Positions 12,607 to 22,327 of a DNA stretch of 64,000 bases are shown in pieces. The notes below the pieces were generated by a model. That model was not told where the DNA came from. It ran no database searches and saw only the letters and a program-made list of their open reading frames with translations. A program made the position numbers and the translations under genes. This stretch comes from Hydnum rufescens UP504. Its lineage: Eukaryota; Basidiomycota; Agaricomycetes; Cantharellales; Hydnaceae. The stretch covers positions 170,491-234,490 of the forward strand of contig MU128993.1 in assembly GCA_014904985.1 (NCBI GenBank), given 5' to 3'. Position 1 is the first letter of the stretch. The number at the start of each line of letters is the position of its first letter.

Positions 12607-15040
12607 ATGAGCCGTTCCTTCAGCCGTTCTTCCGTCCTGAATGCCAACTCGTTTGGTTCTCTCTGTGAAGCGGAAGACCCCATCGCGTGGTCCGTCACAG
12701 ATTTCTACCGAGAAGTAATGTCGCCAATGTCAAGGCTGGAACCACTGCTGTATGCTGATGTCACAAAAGTTATCTGTTATCACCAACGTAGCGTGAGTGC
12801 TTCTTCTTGACCGAGGTTTTGGTTGCCTCACTATTGGACCTCTAGGGTGTTGGCCACGACTTCCTCATTATGTGCATCCGCCCCCGAATCGGCCAAGAAC
12901 ACTTTGGGGAACGGATTTGGGCTCGTTGCGAGCGTCATCCTGGTCCCGTACAAGGTGGCCTTGTTAGGTTGTCGACATCGCTGCCGCCCGCTCTAGATAC
13001 CATTACACTCTCTTTTGACCGCCCAAAGCTTAATAAATATGAGTCTGAAGTCATCATGGAAAGTGCCTTTAGGAATCTTCAGGTCCTCCATGTCGCCGAT
13101 CTCCTTCGAATAATTCGTTCTGTTTCTCCCAGTACGTCTTATTAGATCCATGGACGTCACCAGGGCACTTACAACTATCTTTGAAGCCTACGGTGTGGCA
13201 TCCCATAATTCCTGGTGATTAAATTCATTCTCCATCTTTTTCCCATTGACATCGCGATCTCAAATATGCGTTGTTCAGGTGGTTTGCCGTAATTGCCATC
13301 GGAACGCTACGGGTATTCGGTAAAGATTGGACCATTCAGCCCAGGGGCGAGTGGGTGAGGCATGCCATCAGAGCCCTCCGTCGAGATACTGTGAAGTCTT
13401 CGGAAGAAGTTACCCGCCTTTTCGTCCAGGCCTGGAACGCTGGAGGGCAGTCAGAATCCATACCCCTAACAAGTGATCAGGCCTGGGGAGATCAACGCCA
13501 TGGCCTGGTCCTCCACGTAAGCCCTTCTATTGATTTCTAGATTAATCCTCTTCACTGCAACCAACTATCCTCAGAGACAAGTGCAACCTCCACGAGCACC
13601 AACCTTCCCCACTCCAATCCCTGATACTGTGGAGTCTTCGGAAGAAGTTACCCGCCGTTTTGTCCCGGCCTGGAGCCCTGGAGGGCAGTCGGAATTCATA
13701 CCCCTAACAAGTGATCAGGCTTGGAGAGATCAACACCATGGCTTGGTGCCAATCCAGGAGGTGCCCGGTGCATCTGATATGGAGTCAGAATACAAGGAAC
13801 CTCGTAGTGTGAGTACTTATTTTCGTATGATTCCACTCCTTATTGAAGCTGCGCGCCCCATACTAGAGGTCAAGCCTTCCACCTGTGGGCTTGCAAGATA
13901 CTCTCCCCGAGCCTTTGTGTAGCGTGGTGTTGGAATCGCCATTTCCTGTGAGGCGTGGAGGTTACGGTGCCGTCTTTAAAGGCTCCTGGAAATCTCGGCC
14001 CATCGCATTAAAGTTATTGGGCCCTAATGACAGGCCGGAAACAGCTCACAAGGTGAAGCAAGGACTGTAATCCATAGGCTAGACAATATTAATTATCTCT
14101 GTTCCGCTTAGCGATTCAAAGGAGAGATAGACATTTGGCGCAAACTCCGACATGAGAATGTACTCCCTTTCTTCGGCCATTACGTCGGTGACTATGGCGC
14201 CATGTATATGATATCTCCGTGGTGCTTTTTGGCTCGCGCCGAACACATTGGACGAGAATTTGACAGTTGTGATGGGTCTTTCTAGGTGTCAGCAAGGTGA
14301 TATTAATAACTATCTGCTAATGTTCCCAGAAACCGATCGGGAGATGCTGGTATGAGCCCTACTTAATTCTATCACGACTGGTTTCTTCCATCATGGTCCC
14401 GTAGGTTTTACAACTTCTCCATGGATTGGAATATCTTCATCAATCGGGCGTTATACACGGCGACTTGCGTGGGGTACGTCAATATCATTCTGCGCAGTAT
14501 GATCGACGATGCTGATCGCTCTCTTTCCAGGCTAATATTCTAATTTCGAATGACCACGAAGTATGGATAGCCGACTTTGGGCTCTCGAAGCACCTTGACC
14601 AGTCTCCCACGAGCACGGTGAATCGCGGAAATGTTCGCTGGATGGCTCCGGAGTTATTGGAGCAAGAAATCCCCCGGGGGGACTTGACCCCTTATACGGA
14701 AGCAACGGACATATATTCATTCGCGATGACCACAATTGAGATATACACAGGTCTACCGCCGTTCCCGCATCTAAGACACGACGTCGCGGCAGCTTGTCAC
14801 GCCGAGGGAGACCAGGCCGTCCCGGTGAAGACGGCGTTTCGCACTGTATCGATGACAAGGTGTGGGATATTATCCAGGAATGTTGGGTGGAGGAGCCAAC
14901 TCGTCGTCTTTCGGCACGCGATGCTAAGGAAAGACTTGAGGCGCACCGAAAGGAAAAATTGTCTATCGCCGTGTAGATATCAATCGACGTTTTTTTTTTT
15001 TAACATGCTCATGTCCATACTTTTGGGGGTTTCTCGGTGA
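12607..15040 (+). CDS. TKL-like protein kinase with N-terminal HNSWW-type domain (copy D, C-lobe frameshift)
   Basis: Fourth unit. Exons: 12607-12792, 12846-13131, 13187-13214, 13279-13516, 13575-13808, 13867-14052, then the same intron pattern as copy C. The N-terminal domain has GHDFLIM, IWARCER, LHVADLL and ASHNSWWFAVIA, aligning with HSCWWYA of C but with Ser for Cys. The linker is longer and contains an internal duplication (13384-13513 / 13624-13748). The kinase is intact through RGGYGAVFKG, IALKLL, HGDLRGANI, DFGLSK, WMAPELLE and DIYSFA. Near 14790 one base is missing relative to C. The frame then runs to 15040 with an unrelated tail, losing IIQECW and the last helices; the ancestral stop would be 14976. 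It is either a C-terminally altered protein or a sequencing indel. Its 5' half differs strongly from A-C. Confidence 0.6.
13384..13748 (+). repeat. Internal partial duplication inside kinase copy D
   Basis: About 125 bp at 13384-13513 recurs at 13624-13748. Both encode DTV(K/E)SSEEVTR, then IPLTSDQAW, then HGLV. An intron (13517-13574) lies between the two copies, so exon 4 and the start of exon 5 are paralogous. Identity is high but imperfect by eye. Confidence 0.8.
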
Positions 15041-15254
15041 CACTGGCGTGCTCTGGCCTTCTGTGATATCCTGAATAAACACAGCTAGATCTTACATTTG
15101 TAAATATATCCTACAAACTGGGAGTACTCATCAATATAGGTGCAGCGCATCTCGAACATCAGGATATCAACAACACTAGAAGTCGGAAGATCATACGTTA
15201 GGAAGATACAAATCAAGAAAAGTGAGGGGGGCACGTTATTGAAGGGGGAAAGAA

Positions 15255-17287
15255 CTAAGCAAGGAAAAGTTTGGTGTCGCCTCGGCTGGTGAGGAGCTCA
15301 ATGTGGGCGGGAAAGACCCACGCCCGCTCTTCGGGGACAAGAGCTTCCAAGAGCTCATCTTCCCACTCCATTTGTTCCTTCGCAAGAGCCTCGTTTGTAT
15401 CTGCATCAACCCATGACACACTTCCAATGACGGTTCCCCCGAAAAGCGCCTTGATATCCACGAGTCGTTTGCGTCCCTTTCCCTCAGGGTCTGGAGTGTC
15501 TTCATCCTTTAGGACAGAGCTCCCGCCTCCCTGCCTGGTCACCAAGGTAAACTTCCCTTCGTATGCTGGAGCCAAGGTGACCTTGACATCATCGTTCATG
15601 TTAATGGCGGTGAGTGTAAGGGCAGAGGACACGGGTTGGGATGGAATGGTGACGACCAGGGGTGCGGAGGAAGTGACGGCGGAAATGCGGAAGCTACCCT
15701 TCTTCGCATCTTCGTCCGAGCCATCTGACGGGGGCGATGCGAGGACGAGGTTGGTAATAGTGGTGATCGGGCTATAGAAGATTAATGCGAGTATTCAGCA
15801 CACACTTTAATACGATCGAGAGCAAGTGCGGGACTAACGCGTCCTTCGTAGTGATGTCAAGAATAGTGGAACGATCCTGAGCCGGGTTGTTAATCAGGGT
15901 AACACCAACGTCCACAGATGCATTTGAAGTAACGATAAAAAGTTTTTCAGTGACGGTAAATGTTCCCGTGATGGGTTTCCCATCGGTGACGATGCTTGCG
16001 TTGGCTGCTTTGAGATTCTGTAATCGGTCAGGCAATGATGGATGGGGTGGCTTTGGCGCGTCTCACCGAGATATCCAGCTGCCCATGTGAGCTGACGATT
16101 GAAACCGATCCAAAAATTACGTCGTCGAAGGCAGAGGGAGCAGACTGTGAAAGGCCGGGGAAGGCACTCGAGAACGCCTGAAGCGCAAGGGGGCCACTAG
16201 GAATGGTTACGGTAACATGGGCTGTTATCGGTAAGTCGCGTTCCACGGAAGATGCGAGATAGTGACGTCCTCTATGGCACTTCCCAGGGCGGCCTTCTTC
16301 CCCTATCCTCAAGTGATGCGGAGGATGGTGTGGAGGGGGGGAACTGGGTGATGGGGATGATGCGGCCGATGGGGAGGCCTGGGCTCATCTGGATCCTCCG
16401 GTCCTGAAGGTGGACGAGGGAACGGCCAGTGTGGATGACCTGGGTGAGGTCCGTGTGGGTGATGAGGGTGATGAGGGCGATGATACTTTGGGAAATTATG
16501 ACCATGTTTCCAGTTGGGCCGAGCCTAAGCAAAGAGTCTTCAGCACACTATCGAGGGACCCCAGGGCAGAGCATACGCACGAAGAGTCCAACGCCTATGG
16601 CCTCTCCACTCTTCGCCTTAAAAGCACAGACCCGAGCCTTTGGGGCCATTCTGGTCGGCCTTTGGAGACCCAACCATGAGAATACACCGCGCTTCTGAGG
16701 CCCGGACTCGGATCCGTCGTCGGGCTTGGACCAGCTAAGGTCCACGTCCACCCCGATGTACTCCTGAGAGGCCCCGTCATCGGCCTGCACAAACTTGACC
16801 GAACCAACAAATGGTCCCCGGGACATGAGTTTGATGACGTCCGATGCAGTGGACACATTGAAGCTGAACGTTGTTGGCGTGGCAGAAGGGTCCGTCCATG
16901 GAACGCATTCTAGGTGGGGGTGTTCACGATGGTGGCGAGGGGGGCCAGGTCCTCATCGGATACATCATTGGTCAGATAGAATTCCTTTGCCGCGTGGTGG
17001 ATAACGCTCCAGTTGTGGCGCTGTTGCATCGATAACGATCGTTAGCATTTCACTTCGTACGAGAGATAGGCCACAGGGTATACCTCATGGAAGTGATTGT
17101 AGGTCTTGAAGAGGTGGAACCCTATGAAAACCCCCAAGAAGACGAATAGCACTATGCGCCTAATTCTCCTGCCTCTTCTTTCGAGAGAAATTTCAGAGGG
17201 CTGAAGCGCCGGTGGCAGGCCATTTGCGTCGGCAAAATCAGGCTCTTGGGCATTGACATCCACTTTGGTGTCAGAGGGATACGACAT
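15255..17287 (-). CDS. Type II single-pass membrane protein, agaricomycete family of unknown function
   Basis: The Met at 17287 (MSYPSDTK) starts an acidic N-tail of about 40 residues. A basic patch (RRGRRIRRI) and one hydrophobic helix (VLFVFLGVFIGFHLF) follow: a signal anchor with the bulk on the luminal or outer side. The large C-terminal part, built from several exons, has repeated beta-rich segments: FNVSTASDVIKLMSRG (about 16850), a segment with VTVTIPSG (about 16200), GTFTVTEKLFIVTSNASVDV (about 15960) and a final acidic domain ending in DTKLFLA at 15255. I know this architecture as a widespread Agaricomycete family without assigned function; I can give no reaction. Exon borders between 15600 and 17000 are approximate. 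It lies head to head with SEC20. Its 3' tail was duplicated into the kinase array. Confidence 0.6.
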
Positions 17288-17572
17288 GGCCAACAAACAG
17301 GAGGTTGGAGAACAAGGCCGGCTTATAAGGAACTCGCAGCAGTATCAGTCCGAATTTATGAACTGCGGATCGGCAGCAACAAGACTGCGCCAAGAAACGC
17401 AAAATTTACTCCGCAGGAGAGTCCTATTAGATTTGGGATGTTCTAGGTGTGCCAGTACTAGTATGCTCTCTGATCTCTGGGGTGCATGCCACACCAGCAA
17501 GGCAGCCACGTTGTTGCCCCCTTTCCTCAAGCGGAAGCAATTAAAGTCGGACAACTCCGTTCACAGCCACCG
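17288..17572. promoter_or_regulatory. Shared upstream region of the membrane-protein gene and SEC20
   Basis: About 285 bp separate the two divergent start codons (17287 minus, 17573 plus). Another in-frame Met for the plus strand at 17286 opens a different reading that does not match Sec20, so 17573 is preferred. No specific factor site is claimed. Confidence 0.4.
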
Positions 17573-18962
17573 ATGGATTCACTCTTTGAAGAGGCTAAGG
17601 GTAAACTTGCTCAGCTCGACAAGCGTCTAAATGATGCACAATCTTTCCAAATACCACGTCTCAGGGACCACACTGGTTCCCTGCCGCTTCAACAACGTTA
17701 TGGAGGAGAGCTGCGGGATGATATCGAATCGTGTCGCCGAGAACTCCAGGTAAACTTCTATACCAGGACTCTAGGCGGTATTCTCCAGCCTCTGAGCACA
17801 ATTGGGTGTGATCCATAGATCTTGGAAGCCTTTGTGGATGATATCGTCCGGGAGAACGATCGGAAGGTAATTTATGACGAATTAGATATATTGATATCCA
17901 AAGTAGAGCAGTGAGTACTGCGCACATGAATATCTGGTGAACCCAGCTGAATCTCTCCCGGTTTTAGGCTGAAGAAGGCGTATCGCTCGGCCTTACTCAC
18001 CTCTAAACGTGCAATCGACGCACAAGTTCGATCTCACCGTGATGAGCTCATGCAATCATCCGCAATTTCGAGTACTCCCGAGCCTTCCCGGAACAAAGGC
18101 CCCGGCACGTCGTAAGCCGGACTATTTTTAAGGACACTGGACCATGAATTGTTGATCCACATTCATTCGATTCAGGGAAGATGCACTTATGAATGCCAAT
18201 GCGGCTGTAACCGATACCCTACGCCGAACGACCCAGCTCATGCATCAAGAAATTGAGCGGTCAGTTTTGTCAACACAGATGCTTGGTTAGTTTTCACATC
18301 ACATGGACACCAGTACGTATTTCTTGATTATTATACTGAGATGCCCTGCATTAGAGGAATCTACTCGGACCTTGAGCATGACTTCTGATTTGTACACGAT
18401 GTTTGGAAGTCTCATGGACACGTCAAAGACCCTTGTCACTGCGCTCGAGAAGTCCGACTGGTTGGATCGTTTGCTTATCCTCTCCTCCCTCGCGTTTTTC
18501 CTTCTTGTGGTGGCCTATATCCTCAAGAAACGTATCATTGACAAGGGTATTTGGCTTGCCTTTTGGTGGATCAAGTATCTTCCCCTTGGCAAGCTGACCG
18601 CAGGGTCTGCACCACGGTCACTGTTGCCTTCCCAACCACAGGTGACTCTGCGGTCGACGGCCGTCATGAAACCGGAATCCGTGCCTGTAGACACTGTCTC
18701 TTCCCTTGTTACGTTGTCCATGACCGCAGCTATCCCTGCCGCCGCGTCCTCTGCCGCTATCAGCCACCTTGCATCCGTTACTTCATCTGCTGCGCACGGT
18801 TCCCTTATGGACTCAATCGCTTCTACTCCATTGAGCAAATCAGCCGAGCCTGGGACAGGAGTATTGGAAAGGGAAGCCGAAACCCCGGGTAACGAGGAAT
18901 CGCACCTGGAGTTTGATTCCCTTGCTGGTGCTCGGGCAGTCCATACTCATGGGGAATTATGA
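17573..18962 (+). CDS. SEC20: Sec20-family SNARE (Golgi-to-ER retrograde transport)
   Basis: Member of the ER Q-SNARE complex (Ufe1-Sec20-Use1 in yeast; BNIP1 in animals) that receives COPI vesicles. Exon 1 (17573-17749) starts MDSLFEEAKGKL with FQIPRLRD and ELRDDIES, typical of the N-terminal helical domain. Exon 2 from 17819 gives ILEAFVDDIVREND. Later exons give LKKAYRSALL and the SNARE stretch DTLRRTTQLMHQEIERSV, then LDTS-like LMDTSKTLV, LEKSDWLDR, and the membrane anchor LLILSSLAFFLLVVAYIL followed by KKRIIDKG. A Ser/Ala-rich luminal tail of about 130 residues ends in HTHGEL at 18962. That resembles the HDEL retrieval signal at the C-terminus of yeast Sec20. Introns at 17750-17818, about 17910-17970, about 18110-18175 and about 18260-18350. 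Confidence 0.85.
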
Positions 18963-19614
18963 ACTTGGGGACCGAGACTCATATCCCGCCTCATAGCCTT
19001 TGTATCGGCGACATCTTACATTTTTCACTCACTTCATCGTACAAATATAATTTAGGGACCACGTTGAACATTATATCGAGTTTTACGCATCTTATTCACC
19101 GCGCTTTCAACTAGCCGCATGTTCCCGGATCACAATGGAGCTTCCCACTGATGTGCCTGTCCCTTCCGGCTCACATGTGGAAGAAATGAAAGGGGAAAAA
19201 AAAAGGGGGGGGCTACATGCGGTGTTTCACAATAGAGCTCAAAATAAACCTCAAAACACCGGTTTGGAGACCAACTGTATTTATTTGGAGTAGTTTTTGG
19301 TACCGTTTTGACATTTGTTTTGCTATTGTGAAAGACCCTATAGATGGTGTATGGGAGTTCGGCATAAGGATACAGTAATATTGAGCGGTGCCGTATATTT
19401 CAGTCCTCGACACCCCTAGCACTCAGAAAATAGTGACTCACCTGGCAACCAAGCTTAGCAGCATAGAGGGTCAGAATATTTTCTGGATTATTCTCCTGTA
19501 ACGCGATCAAAAGCCCAGGTACAAGGCGGGACATGTGTACACTTGGAGGACCATACAATTGGGGTATATATTACATCTGTACAAATGAAAATGAAGAGCT
19601 GAGCCCCATCAAGT
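18963..19614. other. Gene-free spacer with A8-9/G7-8 tract
   Basis: Between the SEC20 stop and the cyclophilin-like stop; the two genes converge. It holds a purine run at about 19188-19212 and a promoterless AT-rich stretch. No gene is supported. Confidence 0.4.
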
Positions 19615-20287
19615 TCAGGGGACGCCACAACCAATGATCTGAATAAGCCTTTCGGGGAGCGAACGGGTACCTGATCCACCATGCCCTCCGACGGCTTGAA
19701 GAGCATTAAAAATCGCACTTTCAAGATTTCTGACTCGACCAAAAACGGTGCCATAGCGCAAATGATCTGCACCACTTTCGTCCAGTGTAAGCGTAAACTA
19801 TTCGAAAAGCGGCGATGAGCGCAAGGTCCCAGACAACAATTTGTAACTACGCATACCTGCGAGCCGAAGCCATTGGGATGGGGAGTTCCAGCTAGGTAGC
19901 CTGGGCCAGCCAGTCGTAATGGAGGATAAGCTGCGAAGTAACACAACAGAAATAAATAGTTGAAAACGGATTGTTTGAATATATATATATATAACACCTA
20001 CGAAGGTGCACTTGGGGAATGCCAATATAGTTTCCTTGACCATTATTCAACTGAATGTCCCCCCCCCAGAGTGCCACTGGAAAATAAAATGATTGATTGC
20101 GAATTCGAGCGTGCACTGTGAAAGACCCACCACCGGGGATGACACCGAAAAACCCGGTGCCAATATAACTGACTCCAAAAGAACCCTCACACAGGCCCAC
20201 AAAGTGTGATGCGAGGTCGTCGGGGGCAGTAGGATATAATTCAATTTCAAGCCGGCCTTGCGCAATCCCGTACACCGCGATATCCAA
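19615..20287 (-). CDS. Divergent cyclophilin-like protein 1 (5' exon unresolved)
   Basis: Cyclophilin fold (peptidyl-prolyl isomerase family). From an acceptor at 20288-20290 the exons read LDIAVYGIAQGRLEIELYP, SHFVGLCEG, FFGVIPG, then (after an intron) LWGGDIQLNNGQGNYIG, then YPPLRLAGPGYLAGTPHPNG with FGSQ, then FTLTLDESGADHLRYGTVFG and a C-terminal IIGCGVP ending at 19615. These align with cyclophilin FHRVIPG, QGGD, PG.LSMAN, GSQFFIT and FG.V. The catalytic Arg of FHR is Gly here, and the active-site Trp/His are absent, so isomerase activity is doubtful. The first coding exon, upstream of 20287, could not be fixed. A paralogue sits at 28696-29357 on the same strand. Confidence 0.65.
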
Positions 20288-20364
20288 CTGAAATATACGG
20301 AAGTGTCAGACGGGACCAATGCCAGGCTAGAAAAATCTAATAACATGGGCTATTCGAGCTCCCG

Positions 20365-21991
20365 TTAGACGGTTTGGTAAAATTGGGTGAGGCTGGGTGG
20401 GAACATCAGGAAAACCGGACGTGTTCCAGAGCATGTCGTCCCTTCCGGAGGCTCCGGAGCGCTGTGAAGCAGTGTCCTGGAGACTCTTGAGCACTCCAGA
20501 ATCTCCAGAGTCGTGGAGCATGGGTGCTGGTTGGACATGATCTGAGTCTCGGGCTGGTAGCGATGGACTCGTGAGAAAGATTGAATACTTGTGGAGGCGC
20601 ACTCACAGGAATCATCAGGAGGGGAACGATCATACTCACTGCGGAGATCATCATCCCCAAATACCCTGGGCCTGGTCTCAGCCGGATCACTGGAGGTGGG
20701 CGGCAAAGACGGCTCCAAGTTTTGCACGATTGTCTCATCTTCACGAGTTTCCGGTGCCAGGCCGAACGTACTCGACTCTGGGGTTCCACCGTCATCGGAT
20801 CGGGACTCCAAGCCCGTGTCTACCCCATCTCCTCCGAATACCCTGGGCCCGGTCCCAGCCGGATCACTGGAAGTGGGTGGCAAAGACGGCTCCAAGTTTT
20901 GCATGATTGTCTCATCTTCACGAGTTTCCGGTGCCAGGCCGAACGTACTGGACCCTGGGGTCCCACCGTCATCCGATCGGGACTCCAAGCCCGTGTCTAC
21001 CCCATCTCCTCCGACTATGGGGAGGCGAGGCAATGTGGTGGTCTTCTTGACCCCGAGAATCGATTTGATGTCCTCCACTATATTATCCACAACGACAGAT
21101 CCTCTAGCTTCTTCGAGGGACCGTCCCAGCTGTGTGATGCAAGCTAAGATTATTTCAAGTGCCTGCTCCATTGCACTCGTGTCATCCAAGGGCCCCTTAA
21201 GCAGCAGCTCAGAGGTCTGGCGAAGTATTCTTTGGGGGGAAATGAGTGTTAAAGACGCCACGGGATAAGAAAGGCGTGATAGTTACATAGATAAAACGGG
21301 CAAACCAGTGGTTAGGATGGACGCATTACGATAATCCCGCTCAGTCGGATGAGGTGGAAGCCGAGCTCCTTCTGGAGGAACATAGAACAACAGGAGTCGG
21401 CAGGTGGCAAATGCGCGATTTGAGATCAACGTTAATGGGGTGCCAAACTTCCCCAAGTCCTGCGCTCGCCTTGCTATCTGCATCGCACAGTCAAAAGAGT
21501 TGGTAAGTGACTTTGGAGGATTTGCATGTCCCTCCAAGGCCTCCTGAGCAGCCACGGCTTCGATAGTGACTACAAGAGGGACACTAGATCCCGTCTATGA
21601 GTAGATACATGAGAGTAGAACTGGAAACATCTCACAGATATGACAAATCGAGCGGAGGAACATCGGGATTGTGATTAGCACTATGCGCGATCCACTGCTG
21701 AATCGCCTTGGCTGCTTGCTTTGAGCCTGAGTCCTTGCATAAACCCCATACTGTGAGCACATAATATCGACTCAACAACGTAGGCCTCACTCTGGGAAAA
21801 TCCCTACCGACTCCTACACATTTCATGTTGAATCTTTGACAGACCGAGCAGACACCGTTTGTCGACCTCAAGTCCAGAGAGCAGGGGATGTTTTGAAGAT
21901 GACAAGGCCAGCAGCCCTGGCTGCGCGGAACATCACTTGCCTGAGATGTATCATTGCTCTTCGTAAGAGAGCGCCAGAATTGTCGGATCAT
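20365..21991 (-). CDS. Zn2Cys6-cluster protein with repeated disordered tail
   Basis: Exon 1 (21991 down to about 21635) starts MIRQFWRSL and contains six cysteines spaced C-x2-C-x6-C-x10-C-x2-C-x6-C (QGCWPCHLQNIPC ... CSVCQRFNMKC), the fungal binuclear zinc cluster pattern, followed by GVGRDFPRV as in the agaricomycete 'C.R C.G.G' transcription-factor subfamily. Exon 2 (about 21560-21287) is helical. Exon 3 (from about 21230) begins ILRQTSELLLKG and includes VVVDNIVEDIKSILGVKK. The tail to the stop at 20365 is acidic and disordered, with two 59-residue tandem repeats. Probably a nuclear DNA-binding regulator; target unknown. The intron between exons 1 and 2 (about 21575-21635) is approximate. 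Confidence 0.55.
20661..21014. repeat. Two-unit 177-bp tandem repeat in coding sequence
   Basis: Units 20661-20837 and 20838-21014 differ at only a few positions. On the minus strand each encodes 59 residues beginning GGDGVDTGLESRSDDGGTP and ending near PRVF. The length is a multiple of three, so the frame is kept. Confidence 0.9.
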
Positions 21992-22327
21992 GTGGTTGGG
22001 AAGAAAGCGGCTTCAAAATAAATGGGTATGGGAGTAATGAGAAGGGCCTGTGAAAAGAAAGGGGGCTCTGACTCTGACATCCCAAAATATGGCAAGTTTG
22101 TGGGATATAGTACTAAGTGTGACAGGTGTGTGACAAAGGGAATAATAAATATGATTACTGAAATACCTCCTCTATAGCTAGCCGAGAGCATTCTACAGGG
22201 CCTGATTAGCATGCCTGCCGCCGTTGCAAATGAAGACATGGGATTGTAGTCCCCCATGTTCTGGGTTTCATCCCCTCACCTTGCTATCATCCCAGGCCCA
22301 CAGCGGCAGAGATACTACCTATTAGGT

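Noticed and set aside
17286..17446. Upstream Met at 17286 as start of SEC20
   Set aside because: Its frame does not lead into the Sec20 helices without an extra intron, and the family starts near the MDSLFEEAKGKL segment at 17573.
20591..21268. 225-codon plus-strand ORF over the 177-bp repeat
   Set aside because: Antisense to the Zn2Cys6 gene; it stays open only because the repeat keeps both frames open.
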